Assembly (NCBI GenBank): GCA_949775045.1
Contig: OX459110.1
Coordinates: forward strand, 4,534,229 to 4,598,228
Direction: 5' to 3'
DNA: 64,000 bases
Source: Metridium senile
Taxonomy: Eukaryota > Cnidaria > Anthozoa > Actiniaria > Metridiidae
Part shown: positions 20,967-32,236 of the stretch, in pieces
How positions within the stretch are numbered: the stretch's first letter is position 1
Layout of the letters: each line of letters opens with the position of its first letter
The notes under the pieces: generated by a model
Seen by the model: only the letters and a program-made list of their open reading frames with translations
Told to the model about the DNA's origin: nothing
Databases searched by the model: none
Program-made: the position numbers and the translations under genes

Positions 20967-21730
20967 AAAGTAACTGAAAAGCAACGATATCTCTCAGCAA
21001 AAGATAGCTCAACTCACCACCGTGTTGTTTACAAGGAAAGATAAAAACTAAAACTATTGTTTTCAACTATTATCGAGGTATGTGAACGAGCTTTATATTC
21101 TTTAGAGAATTAAAATAATACCCTTTTATGTATTCTCTCTGGAGTTTTTGCAATCTGATTTGATTTTCTCAACTTTTGCTTATTAAAATGCATGCAAAAA
21201 CAACCAATGCTCGCCACCTATTTGCAAATTTTTGTAGGTTTTGGTCGACCTTTTTCGTAGTTTTTCGCTTTTTTCTCCACTGCAGGCTCAACATTTTCTT
21301 CAAATATGTCGAAAGCAAAACTGGAAAGTCGTCGCTGTCGTCCAATGAGGCCATTTAAATTTGTTTTTGTCGCAAAAAAAGTAAAAATTTACAATAGCGA
21401 ACTTGAAATCCTCACATTAAATTTCTATGGGATATCTCTATGGGATATCCATTTCTTGTCAATAGAAAATAAGCCAATCAGAGCGCGCGATTCTACTTGC
21501 CTATGTTATAAACATGGCTATAATGCTAACCTTTAGAAAATATCACATGAATTTCAATACTTTATGGGTAATAATATAATGATCTTTGAATTGGATGTTA
21601 AATTGATAAAACATGACATATTCTTCCACTGAATGTTATGCATAAACACAGAAATGTGTACATTGTAAAACTACACTAATGACTGAATACATGATGAAAG
21701 TTCATGACTAATTCAATGAAAGAATAACCG
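20967..21730. other. Non-coding stretch
   Basis: Contains a short direct duplication TCTATGGGATATC (21425-21450). Small frames on both strands are not credible. Confidence 0.45.
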
Positions 21731-21734
21731 AATG

Positions 21735-21860
21735 AATGGACATATTAATAAATGGACGATTTAATGAATGGACGCGCGTATTAATAAATGGATGAATCAA
21801 TAAGTGGATGAATTATTAAATGGATGAATTAACAAACGGATGAATTGATGAGTGAATGAA
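21735..21860 (+). repeat. Degenerate AATGGATGAATTAAT tandem repeat
   Basis: Seven or eight imperfect copies of a 14-18-bp word (AATGGACGATTT, AAATGGATGAATCAAT, AAATGGATGAATTAAC). Confidence 0.7.
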
Positions 21861-21871
21861 CCTGATCTTAG

Positions 21872-22050
21872 ACACACAGGCCCATCAGTTATTCATACCC
21901 ACACAGGCAATTTAATATCCTTAGCCACACAGGCCAAATAGATATTCGTAGCCACACAGGCCAATTACATATCCTTAGCCACATAGGCCAATTAGATTTT
22001 TATAGCCACACAAGCCAATTACATATCCCTATAGCCACTAAGGTCAATTA
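21872..22050 (+). repeat. Degenerate 27-bp tandem repeat (ACACAGGCCAATTA)
   Basis: About six copies of a 27-29-bp unit around CCACACAGGCCAATTACATA, with drift in length and sequence. A stray related unit occurs near 22384 (AGCCACACATGC). Confidence 0.85.
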
Positions 22051-22985
22051 AATACAAACCACCTGATTTCAAACTGTAATTGGGTTGAGTAATAATGGGT
22101 CTGGCCGCCATGCACTGCTTTGTAATAGAAAAGTAAATTTTACACCGTAAAAAGTAAGAAAGGTGTAATATTTACATGTTTTTATCATAACTGTTTCTTT
22201 ACACTAGCTTATCGCTTGTTATCATTTTGTGCATTGCTTTGCCTAGTATCGTTTTTGGGCTAAAAAAAAATTGTGTGCTCTATAGATACATTGTATTATT
22301 ATTCTTTTGATTATGTGACTCTTGTTCATTGCGACAATGCTAGGGAAAATTTATGCAGGCTTCACAATTTGAAATCAGGTAATAAGCCACACATGCTAAA
22401 TCAGATACTCGTAGCCAAAACGGCACATCCCTTTTTCATAAAAACAAAAGCTATAATTCAAATACACTAATTTTTTTCCATAAAATAGCATTTACGAGTT
22501 ACTTAACCAAAGACTTCTGACTGTGAGTCTCCTGCATGATTCTCTTCAGAAATGTTTTAAGAAACAAAATTATAACAATGGATTTGACAAAGCACTTTTA
22601 TAAGTTGCTGAAATCATGTTACAGACGTTACATATCTTGAGTTACAGACATAACCAAATTCCAAAAAAAGATCAAAATAAATGTTTATTTCTCCATTTTC
22701 ATACTGTTTTTCTTAACTCTGATGTTAATGCATGTTTCTTCAAGACCTTTATGCAAAAACAACCTTTTTTTTCTATTCCCCTCCCCTCCCCCATCGGGAA
22801 GACAACACTGGTTTGAAAAGTTGAACAACAGTATAAAAATGCATTACAAGTACAGATATAGCTCGGGTACGTCTGTATATAACCTGCTAATTTAACCAGT
22901 TCAATAGTTCCTTATATCATTTACACTTAAGCTTCAAGACATGGAAATTTTGCTAGAAATTCACTAGTAACAATTTTAGGCGAAA
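22051..22985. other. Non-coding stretch
   Basis: AT-rich; frames of 65-66 codons without resemblance. No repeat other than the stray unit near 22384. Confidence 0.45.
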
Positions 22986-22993
22986 AAGAAATT

Positions 22994-23068
22994 CTTTGGT
23001 ATCACTAAGATTCGAACCCAGACCTACCGCATTGAAATCCCCTCACTTCCCAACTGTACTACTGATTC
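22994..23068 (-). repeat. tRNA-like relic (SINE or decayed tRNA)
   Basis: On the minus strand: A-box-like TGGAATCAGTAGT (23046-23058), a middle region, then a perfect-looking B box GGGTTCGAATC (23010-23020) about 35 bp later. Acceptor-stem pairing is poor and no CCA-adjacent symmetry is evident, so a functional tRNA is unlikely. Confidence 0.5.
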
Positions 23069-23302
23069 CATTCATGGAAAGCAATGAACAGAAAAGCAAG
23101 TCATGGATATGCAATTAAGCTTGTTAACATTTACTTGAAAAGAATTGAAAAGCCATTGTCAAATGTTTTCTTTTGGGAATAAAGTAACAATGAGCAGTTA
23201 GCTATCGTCCCAATGGGATTGTTGTTGTGTGAACAAGAACACTGATATGCATTCATTTTGTATTCATTCTATAGAAAACCTTATGAATTAGATACTAAAT
23301 TT

Positions 23303-23401
23303 GTTAGTTCCCTCGCACGTCGGCTCTTAGCTATAAACTGGCCTTGGGCCTGCAGCCCTCGGGCTGTTTATAGCTAAGAGTCTCCCTTCTCGGTAACTAA
23401 C
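23303..23401. repeat. Hairpin (GTTAGTTCCCTCG / TAGCTATAAAC arms)
   Basis: Arms of about 36 bp (CTCTTAGCTATAAAC against GTTTATAGCTAAGAG) with a GC-rich loop containing CCTTGGGCCTGCAGCCCTCG. Confidence 0.8.
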
Positions 23402-23885
23402 TCTAACGCTATTTTGTGTTTTCAGCAATAAGCAATTATATCAGCTACATGTACGTACGCTACATGTACGTAAAAATGGTTTCAATATAGAACTATAATG
23501 TATTTATGCAAAATAACCCTTTCTCATGAGCATCCTTATATTCAAATTTTTGTGTCAACATAATTGTACAAAAATTGCATTTCAAACTTCTAAATGTCAT
23601 TGGGATTACAAGAAAAATTAGTTTATGAGTCAAAAAATATACATTAGTCACCTATCGGAGATGAAAATTGTAGTAAAAAATCAAAAGGTATCCCCAGAAG
23701 TGAGGTACATGTAAACTACACTATATAATCTTATTATGCAAGGATGACAATATAGATAGGAAGCTGTCAAAGACAATACTACCTCATTCACTGTTTGTCT
23801 TAAAATATAACTAGAAGAAAAAACAAGAAACATCCTGTAAACATTATATAATAATAAAGTATGATTCGTCAAGTATAACTTAAAG
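23402..23885. other. Non-coding stretch
   Basis: Contains a short direct repeat GCTACATGTACGTA (23454-23471). Nothing else recognised. Confidence 0.45.
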
Positions 23886-23889
23886 CCCA

Positions 23890-24140
23890 AATTTCAGATG
23901 CATCGATCATGAGCCCAGGATCACTCACTGTCCGGGCGAGTACAACCATTTAAAAAAAACTACTGAGATCATTATGTGTGGAGGTCGGGTAGATCTTATT
24001 TTAAATCACAGCATGATACGAGACGAATGCTGTTCTTTGGAAAAATATGCATGCATGGGCTTATTTAAACTCAATAAAACATACTTTATATATAATATCT
24101 ATACCGAATGTCAAAAACATCTACGAAAATCGTGTAAACA
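23890..24140. repeat. Degraded copy of the tRNA-like plus TTGGCTTATT repeat
   Basis: GAGCCCAGGATCACTCACTG (23910-23929) and TCCGGGCGAGT resemble the left tRNA-like module at 6905-6972. GGGCTTATTTAAACTCAATA and CAAAAACATCTACG resemble the MITE at 7050-7253. The same two parts lie in the same neighbourhood twice in the window. Confidence 0.5.
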
Positions 24141-24516
24141 ATTAATATTATCAAAGATTAGAAGAATTATACTAAAAGTTACTGCACAACATCTAGTACA
24201 CTTTTTGTATATTTCATGAAGAATTCAGAGTGACAAAGATCTCAAAATTTGTGGTATAGTAAATCATTATTATTTATTATTAATTACTCTAAATCTTGTA
24301 GTGATTAATTTATAAAAACTAAAGGCTCTGAGTTCTCTTTATCCCAATTTTTCTACAGTTTGATGATAGGAGTTTTGGAGTCTTAGGGTTTGAATTAAAG
24401 CTCAGAGTCTCTGTCTCGTATTTTAAAGCTAATCATGATCAGGCTTTGGGTTTCTCAGTGAAATTATTATACAATCATTTTGTTTTCTACTTATACAACA
24501 TTGAACCCTATGTTAA
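24141..24516. other. Non-coding stretch
   Basis: AT-rich; nothing recognised before the TTAA-flanked inverted repeat. Confidence 0.45.
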
Positions 24517-24520
24517 TTAA

Positions 24521-25701
24521 GAGTGGATGTCCGAGACGGTCAGGTATGACCGGTAATAGGAAAAAATGAAAATCCTTCAAACTTTGCCAGAATGTAGGTC
24601 TATATGAACTATTCATTCTGTGTAAGTTTCGTTTCCATTGGATAAATAGTTTAGGAGAACGAGGTCGATATTGGATTTTCGAGTTCACTTCCGGTTTTTC
24701 GAGGTTATTTCACCGTATTCCAAAAATCGCTACTTTTCACCATAAACTGTGTATATTTTATCAAAAACTGTTGACTTGCACATAGTACAGATGTTTTCTT
24801 ATAAGGACACAAATTATTTCGGCATTTGGAATAAAAATGAATATTTTTCAGATTTTTCAATTATTTTTACATTTTCGAGTAATTTTATAATGGGTAAATC
24901 TAACGCAAAATATCTCCCATGTTACATCGATTCACATGTCAAAACTATATTTGGATGAAAGAACAATAGTTACCCTTCAAATATATAAAATAAAATTTTT
25001 GGGCAAATCAAAACTGCAGTCGTGACAAGACGAAGTGTAACAGCTACTTAGCGACAAACACGCGCAAGTTCGTAAACAACCCAAAACTTATGTTATGAAA
25101 TTACAATTCATCCACTTGTAAAAACGATATATTTCTTTTATTCAACATGCTCAAACCAAAATCAGTAATACATTGAGGTCTGTTAAGATGTTTTAAGGCA
25201 CGGGTTTGGAGACAAAACATTTGAGTGAAGCTTAATCTGCCCGGGTTAATCTGTGTGAACCGGGTCAACTGTGACAAATCGAAACGCTATCCTGCCGTGA
25301 CAGTTAGGGTTTAAAAGTGTTATAAACACAGTCTAAAACACAACTTGAAGTTGATGATTACCATTTAGATGAGAATACAAATATCTTACCTGAATAGACA
25401 TGTTATCCTGAAGAATATAAGCCAAATTAGATGCGGACATATATCCTAACGACGAATTACTAATAGTGTAATAACAACTGGAGTGCGTGACACAGGCAGC
25501 CCAAACTTTCAAAAGATTCCGAAGTGTTAATGGAATTATTGTTCTTGATTCTTTTCTATGTATATATTTTATTTTATTTTATTTTATTTTATTTTATTTT
25601 ATTTTATTTTATTTTATTTTATTTTATTTTATTTTATTTTATTTTATTTCCTTGACTACGACCAATGCTTAGTATTGTTGTTGTTATTCTATTTACAAGA
25701 T
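24521..25701 (+). repeat. Left arm of the long inverted repeat
   Basis: 1,181 bp. Frames of 61-69 codons occur at matching places in both arms (24491-24688 minus and 24749-24958 plus, mirrored at 27830-28036 and 27560-27769). They are mirrored because the arms are copies, not because they are genes. Confidence 0.85.
25567..25649 (+). repeat. ATTTT pentanucleotide microsatellite
   Basis: About 16 perfect units inside the left arm; the right arm has only about four to five units (26937-26960). Confidence 0.95.
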
Positions 25702-25869
25702 TTATCTTTCTCTTTTTGTTTTAAAAAGAGCAACATGAAATTGATACTGATACATATCTATATTTAAACTATTACATTTAACACCTAATTATCACCCGAG
25801 GTAGCCAGTTTTAGGGGTGGACCATTAGAAGTTAGGGGAGGTGGGGTGGCAATTCCCAAAATAAAAAAC

Positions 25870-26488
25870 GTGCACGGCCAATGCGTCCCAAAAACATTTC
25901 AATAAATGGAATCAACATCAAGCAATCAAATTGTGAAAAGCTCTTAGGCGTCTTTATTGATTCCTCTTTGTCATGGGTCGAACACATTTCTAATGCTATT
26001 AAGAAGTTCAATACTAAGCTTGAAATGTTAAGAAGAGCTAAACCATACCTGTCCCCCAGACACATCTTACTTCTGTATAACACTATAGCCAAACCAACAT
26101 TAGAATATTGTTGCTCTGTCTGGGGAAATTGCTCTTCTGAACTTCTCCAACATCTGCTTCTCGCTCAAAACGTGCTGTTAGGTTGTTACTTAACTCTGAC
26201 GTTTCGACTCCCTCTATCAACCTTTTCCAAAAACTTGGGGTGTGCCCTATTTCTGACATTATTCGTGTGAGGCTTGCCAAACTTGTCTTTAAACTCCAAA
26301 CTCTTTAGCAACACCATAAATACACTACTAGGCAGGTCTCAAAATATAACCTAACCATCCCAAAGGCCAAAACTAATGCAGGAAAACGTCGCTTCTCCTT
26401 TCTTGCACCTTCCATATGGAATGACCTGCCCTCTGAAACCCACACCATCGAAATTGTTAGTGCTTTCAACAGAAAATTAAAAATTTAA
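25870..26488 (+). pseudogene. LINE reverse transcriptase, C-terminal fragment
   Basis: The frame from 25881 reads L-L-G-V-F-I-D-S-S-L-S-W and then P-T-L-E-Y-C-C-S-V-W-G. This is the conserved segment after the RT palm in jockey/CR1/RTE-like non-LTR elements. A frameshift near 26168 moves it to another frame that continues with a C-terminal W-N-D-L-P and ends at about 26488, with one in-frame TAG near 26308. 5'-truncated, as usual for LINE copies. It sits in the spacer of the long inverted repeat. Confidence 0.8.
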
Positions 26489-26770
26489 ATATTACTCGAA
26501 ATCTAATTATAAATACAGCCAGACTGTACTGATAAAGACATTCAATTTTATTTTGTAAAAATATACAAATAGTAAATTAGTTGAAAATCCAATTGTAAAT
26601 ATTCATTAATAAATAGAAATATATAATAAGATGAATTATTAGATTATTAGATATACCTAGTTTAGTTAGTTCAATTGTATAGGTAGATCAAAATCAGCAT
26701 ATATGTAAATATTGTAATGGGCCAGATTGGAAAAAAGCTCTGCTGTAACAGCCCCCCTCAGTATTACCGA

Positions 26771-26787
26771 CCCCCCCCCCCCCCCCC
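26771..26787 (+). repeat. Poly-C run
   Basis: Seventeen consecutive C, followed by ACCACCAC. A likely site of length error in sequencing. Confidence 0.9.
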
Positions 26788-26883
26788 ACCACCACAATGC
26801 ACTTAAAATTGAAAGGCCCCTTGATAAAAGCCATAACAGGACATAATTCATAATGTTAAAACCTCGTTGTCTTGCAAATAAAA

Positions 26884-27997
26884 TATCTTGCAAATAGAAT
26901 AACAACAACAATACTAAGCATTGGTCGTAGTCAAGGAAATAAAATAAAATAAAATAAAATATATACATAGAAAAGAATCAAGAACAATAATTCCAAACAG
27001 TAACACTTCGGAATCTTTTGAAAGTTTGGGTTGCCTGTGTCACGCACTCCAGTTGTTATTACACTATTAGTAATTCGTCGTTAGGATATATGTCCGCATC
27101 TAATTTGGCTTATATTCTTCAGGATAACATGTCTATTCAGGTAAGATATTTCTATTCTCATCTAAATGGTAATCATATCAACTTCAAGTTGTGTTTTAGA
27201 CTGTGTTTATAACACTTTTAAACCCTAACTGTCACGGCAGGATAGCGTTTCGATTTGTCACAGTTGACCCGGTTCACACAGATTAAGCTTCACTCAGATG
27301 TTTTGTCTCCAAACCCGTGCCTTAAAACATCTTAACAGACCTCAATATATTACTGATTTTGGTTTGAGCATGTTGAATAAAAGAAATATATCGTTTTTAC
27401 AAGTGGATGAATTTTAATTTCATAACATAAGTTTTGGGTTGTTTACGAACTTGCGCGTTTTTGTCGCTAAGTAGCTGTTACACTTCGTCTTGTCACGACT
27501 GCAGTTTTGATTTGCCCAAAAATTTTATTTTATATATTTGAAGGGTAACTATTGTTCTTTCATCCAAATATAGTTTTGACATGTGAATCGATGTAACATG
27601 GGAGATATTTTGCGTTAGATTTACCCATTATAAAACTACTCGAAAATGTAAAAATAATTGAAAAATCTGAAAAATATTCATTTTTATTCCAAATGCCGAA
27701 ATAATTTGTGTCCTTATAAGAAAACATCTGTACTATGTGCAAGTCAACAGTTTTTGATAAAATATACACAGTTTATGGTGAAAAGTAGCGATTTTTGGAA
27801 TACGGTGAAATAACCTCGAAAAACCGGAAGTGAACTCGAAAATCCAATATCGACCTCGTTCTCCTAAACTATTTATCCGATGGAAACGAAACTTACACAG
27901 AATGAATAGTTCATATAGACCTACATTCTGGCAAAGTTTGAAGGATTTTCATATTTTCCTATTACCGGTCATACCTGACCGTCTCGGACATCCACTC
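26884..27997 (-). repeat. Right arm of the long inverted repeat
   Basis: 1,114 bp, reverse complement of 24521-25701. Confidence 0.85.
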
Positions 27998-28001
27998 TTA
28001 A

Positions 28002-29057
28002 GAAGATATTGTAAAAAAAAATATATTTTCTTATAATCCTTTCTTATTTAAAATCTTATTGGCACACATTAATTCTACTTTGGATACCAAAAGGTTAATA
28101 CTATCATCAGAAAATATACTAGATAACTTATACGAATAGTTCAGAATAATTCAGCTTTTTTCATGCATATAACTTATATGTCATTTACTGAATAGGAGAT
28201 CTGTATAAAGAAATATACTGCCTGAGGTTTTGGATGACAGTACACAACATACAAAAATTGAACTTTTTCTGGTGTTTTTGTACATTTATAATACTTTCAA
28301 AAACATAAATGAATTCATTCAATTACTTAAGGTACGTAAATGACCACATTAAATCATTTAAGTTGAAATGCATCAATAACAACTGGTTATCCATTTGATC
28401 GCTGTCTATTTCAACGAAAATCCTGTGTAACTAATTTCCCATCAAATTAATATTCAAACAGTCCGTAAGATCCCGTGTCCACGAAGCAAAACTCGAGTAG
28501 CCTGAAAAAATAAACTTGGAAATTCTCGAAAGCAATGATATAAAGAAGATGTTTGAAGATGTTTGATGTTTGTTTTTCAGTAGCTTAACATATGTAAACT
28601 AGGTCACAAACAATCAAAAGTCGTCTGCTCTACATAAGAGAGTTTGACAGGAACAAAACAATAAATAATATTCCCCGGTATTTTTCCACCATTTTGTATC
28701 TGCAAATCATCCAAGTAATGTCTAAATGCCTCAAAAGTGAGTTCTACGCCAAAGTAGAATAGGATAATCCTGATTATTGCAATTTGAAATCCACCATATT
28801 AATACAAAAAATAGGTTTTTTTCGTATGAAGTATGAAGTACGGAATTCACAGGCGCCAAACGAGTAGGACATCAACAATGGCCGTCAACAATGTCTACAT
28901 ACATTTTGTCCTTTTCAGCTCCAAAATCAAAGTCAGATAAGCTAATTAAACACTGATTTTGATTGTATTATAGTTTTATAGAACTGCTGGTTATAGTTTC
29001 CCACCTAATTTTGCTCGATAATATTCATGTACATGTACTGATGTACCGCCGTAGTTA
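28002..29057. other. Non-coding stretch
   Basis: AT-rich with no frame of note and no repeat recognised. Confidence 0.45.
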
Positions 29058-29059
29058 TC

Positions 29060-29472
29060 TATCTCCGGGTGCCTGACACTAGATCACGAAAAACTACATA
29101 CATGTCAGGGAGTCGAATTATTTTAAAACAATCACTGTAGAATAGCATACTAGTTTAATAAAACATACTTTACTTTGTTGAGCTCTACCAAATCATTCTT
29201 TTGACCGTAGTAAGTCAAAATTTCGACTGTCCGTTAGCCCGAGTTAAGATCGGAAAAACACGAAGTGTCAAGCCGTGTGCGAGCGGCGTAGACGCCTGGA
29301 AATCTCGACTTACTACGGTCAAAAGAATTATTTGGTAGAGCTAAACAAAGTAAAGTATGTTTTACTAAACTAGTAGGAACTAGTATGCTATTCTACAGTG
29401 ATTAGTTTTAAATAATTCGACTCCCTGACATGTAGTTTTTCGTGACCTAGTGTTAGGCATTCGGACATATAG
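29060..29472. repeat. Long hairpin / foldback element
   Basis: Arms of about 180 bp (for example ACATGTCAGGGAGTCGAATT and TTTTGACCGTAGTAAGTC with their complements) around a centre with GTGTGCGAGCGGCGTAGACG. Near-perfect match with a few small indels. Confidence 0.85.
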
Positions 29473-29534
29473 ACACTGCGTATTTTAAAAGCTTTTAGCT
29501 GAGCTAGACGCCATTTAGCTTATGTACGATCAAC

Positions 29535-30212
29535 TTACTTCTCAAAATATGCCCCTTTTCGATAACATAAACAAATTCTAAACTGAAGTCCCTTTAGGAC
29601 CAGAGTCATAAGTCGTTCAAATGTTCCTGGGGCGTTGGTTAAGCCCATTGCCATGACATTCCAATGAAAGTGTCCGCTTGTTGTTGAAAACGCAGTCTTT
29701 TCCTTTGAGTCAGTGTCCATGGCTACCTGCCAGTACCCTGATGCCATGTCAAGCGTAGAAAACCATCGAGCTCCAGATAAACAATCAAGGGAATCGTCAA
29801 CTCTTGGGAGCGGAAACGCATCTTTAACCGTTAAGCTGTTAAGCTGTCTGTAATCAATACATAGTCGTTGAGTCCCATCCTTCTTTGTAACTAGAACAAC
29901 ATTTGATGACCAAGGACTTGTTGACTCTTCTATTATTCCTTTCTCTAGCAAATCATCCACTTGTCGCTCAATTTCTGCTTGTTTCCATGGAGCTGTGCGC
30001 CTTGGACGTTGTCTAATGGGTGCTGCAGAACCAGTATTAATGTGATGTTGAATAAGGTTAGTCCTTCCCAAGTCAAAGTTTGAGAGAGAAAACACGTGTT
30101 GATACTTCAAGAGTAATTGTTTTAACTGTGGTATTTCATCATCATTAAGAAATTTACTACTGCGAGACAGTAAATCTTTCAACCGATCAGGCAGTTCACA
30201 CTCACTGTCCAC
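29535..30212 (-). pseudogene. Gypsy RT, N-terminal half
   Basis: Contains the RT lead-in P-W-K-Q-A-E-I-E-R-Q-V, then L-C-I-D-Y-R-Q-L-N-S-L, F-S-T-L-D-M-A-S-G-Y-W-Q-V and A-M-G-L-T-N-A-P-G-T-F. After V-L-K-G-L the homology ends and the frame runs into unrelated sequence to a stop at 29535. The catalytic Y-x-D-D is therefore absent and the fragment is inactive. Confidence 0.85.
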
Positions 30213-30900
30213 TTTTGTCTCATGTTTATCATCATCATCAATTTCAAAATCTTGACTGGCTTTGCTATACCAACTGTTGTGATTGATTGAATTATCTGTG
30301 GCTCATCAGTCAAATTGAGAATTCTCAGTGGAACAGTCTCTGACTTACTAATGTCTACCAGTGTTCGAGCAACACAAAGTCCCTTATTCAGTAAGTTAAA
30401 GTTATTACTAGGTTCTACAACACGCAGGCTTGATTTCGTCGCTGTACCATTAACATCATTAATTTGTCCACGCTTCTTCAAATGTCCATGAACAATAATT
30501 TCTGAGCTAGGGGGGATAACAATGGAGCGTCGTATGAGACATCTACAACTCAGTGGTTGATTTTCATAATTGACACAATCAATTGGTTCACCATTGACAA
30601 CTAATGTTCCCTGAATAACATCAACAGCTGCATTCACTTCAGACAAAACATCCATACCCAGAATTGCTTGGTCTGTTATATCAGGAATTAGAACATTGAC
30701 ATTTATACTTTGTTTTCCAATAGTAACGGTTACTACACATGATCCACAAATGTCAATCTGTTACCATCAGCTAAAAAAACATCAGTGTTTTGATCGTCAT
30801 ACCTTATTTGTGAGTTCCTTGATAACTTCTCAGCAATTTCCCGTGATAAAATTGATTTCACAGCGCCAGTGTCTACTAGCCATTTTACACATAAATTGTC
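30179..30900 (-). pseudogene. Gypsy aspartic protease and linker
   Basis: W-L-V-D-T-G-A-V-K-S-I-L with D-T-G at 30865-30873, the flap region, then after a frameshift near 30740 A-I-L-G-M-D-V-L, the second conserved retropepsin motif. A linker follows to the RT frame, which overlaps it at 30179-30212. The active-site loop is intact; the domain is split. Confidence 0.8.
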
Positions 30901-31075
30901 AAAAAGCCTTTAACGTACAACCCATATAAATTCTTCGATGAAACTCGTAACTTATAGTTTGATGAATTTTCACTAGCTGAACTTCCTTCTTGTTGCCCGT
31001 CCACATGACTCAGGCGTTTCCCAGGGCATTTGAGATCGCCTTCTTCGAGTTTCCTGGTGTTTTTTTCCATGCCGA

Positions 31076-31117
31076 GCAATCACGTCGAATGTGACCCTGA
31101 GCCTTGCAGAACCAGCA
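31076..31117 (-). pseudogene. Gypsy nucleocapsid zinc knuckle
   Basis: C-W-F-C-K-A-Q-G-H-I-R-R-D-C, a perfect C-x2-C-x4-H-x4-C knuckle that binds retroelement RNA. It lies between gag and protease, as expected. Confidence 0.88.
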
Positions 31118-31369
31118 TTCTATTTCACGTGTCTCTTGTATCCCTCGTGCTTGACGTCCAGATGGGTTAGTGTTTGCAGAATTCAGTTCAGAAGACAGTT
31201 CAGAAGACAGTTCCTGAAGTTGCTTCTGTTGGGCTTCCTGTTGTGACTTTATTTCGTCGAGTTGATTTGTGTACTCCTGACGGGCTTCCTCTGACGGATT
31301 TGATGCATGTTGACAGGCTTCCTGTGGCGTATCCGTTTTCTCGTCAAATAATTGCGATTCTTGTACTTT

Positions 31370-32236
31370 TTACGTTCGGATGACCGTAGAAATTGGTTTC
31401 CTTAGATCACTTTCCATCTGTCTGAAAGCTTCTAATTCACAAGCTAGAGCCAACGCGACGTCTAGGCTTCGAGGCTTATCCCTTCGTAATTTCATACGAT
31501 CATCTCGGTCTGCTATGGCGTCAATAAAATGTTGAACACAAAATCTTTCCTGGGCAGTTGGAGGGAGATCTTGATAGGCCAGGCTGCACATATCTCTAAT
31601 ATCAACAGCTTAACTCTTTAGGCTTTCTTCGTCTTTTTGTTGGCGGTTGTTCAAGGGTACTTGGTGCAATTCCTTTTGAGTTTCGACTCCAAAGCATGTC
31701 TCCAAACGCGCCACTAACTTGTTGTAGTTTTTGCAGTCGCTTTCCGTCAACCCGTGCAGGAGTTTTTGGGCTTCACCTCGCAATGATGCGGACAAAAATA
31801 TTGCAGATTCTTCTTCATTCCACTCATTGACGATTGAGCATCGATTGAAGTGTATAAGGTAGTCTCGAAGTGACGAGCGGCCATTATAGGCGTCTGGCAG
31901 TTTTACTGGCTTGCGAAACTTGTTGCTTTTCGTGTGAGAAAACGCAGTAAACGGGTTTGAATGGCCATAATGAACTTCAGCTTTGTATGGGTTACTTGAG
32001 TTTGACGTTGGAATAGGCTTATCATCGCTAAGAAAGGGATTTGTTTGACGTTTTGGTATAGTTTCGTTAGTAAACATTCGCTCGCCGCCATGTGACTGCG
32101 TCTCGTCTTGTACATCTCGGAACGGATTTTTGCTTTTCGGTGTTGATGTGAAAAGATTCGTAAGGGAAATGTCGATTGGGTTATTGACCGTGCTGCCACC
32201 AGTGTAATGAATACCATAATCTCTTGTTTCATCCAT
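31370..32236 (-). pseudogene. Gypsy gag (capsid region)
   Basis: Starts at an ATG at 32236 with a polar, Asn/Pro-rich leader. It then has a capsid-like segment (L-R-D-Y-L-I-H-F-N-R, F-L-S-A-S-L-R-G-E-A, L-E-T-C-F-G), the retrotransposon Gag pattern. A TAA at 31610-31612 interrupts the frame, which continues in phase to 31373 (F-I-D-A-I-A-D-R-D-D-R). A frameshift near 31372 leads on to the zinc knuckle. Confidence 0.8.

Larger units (their letters stand above)
24517..28001. mobile_element. TTAA-flanked long inverted-repeat element
   Basis: TTAA at 24517-24520 and 27998-28001 flank a unit that starts GAGTGGATGTCCGAGACGGT and ends with the exact complement. Arms 24521-25701 and 26884-27997 are about 98% alike by eye; they differ mainly by a longer ATTTT microsatellite and a 14-bp insertion in the left arm. 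TTAA target duplications are typical of piggyBac-type transposons, but arms of 1.1 kb are far longer than theirs. No transposase is visible. The centre (25702-26883) holds a LINE fragment. It could be a foldback element or an inverted duplication; the class is uncertain. Confidence 0.65.
29545..32236 (-). mobile_element. Ty3/Gypsy retrotransposon, 3'-truncated and broken
   Basis: On the minus strand the order is gag, zinc knuckle, DTG protease, RT. It stops inside RT just before the Y-x-D-D active site, so the rest of RT, RNase H, integrase and 3' LTR are absent. Several stops and frameshifts are present. Upstream (32237-33250) no LTR could be defined because the partner is missing. Confidence 0.85.

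Noticed and set aside
25487..25767. Frames rich in F-Y-F-I-L
   Set aside because: By-product of the ATTTT microsatellite in the inverted-repeat arm.
24491..28036. Mirrored frames of 61-69 codons in the two arms as a conserved gene pair
   Set aside because: The match comes from the inverted duplication itself; both are short, without a known domain, and run into the border.
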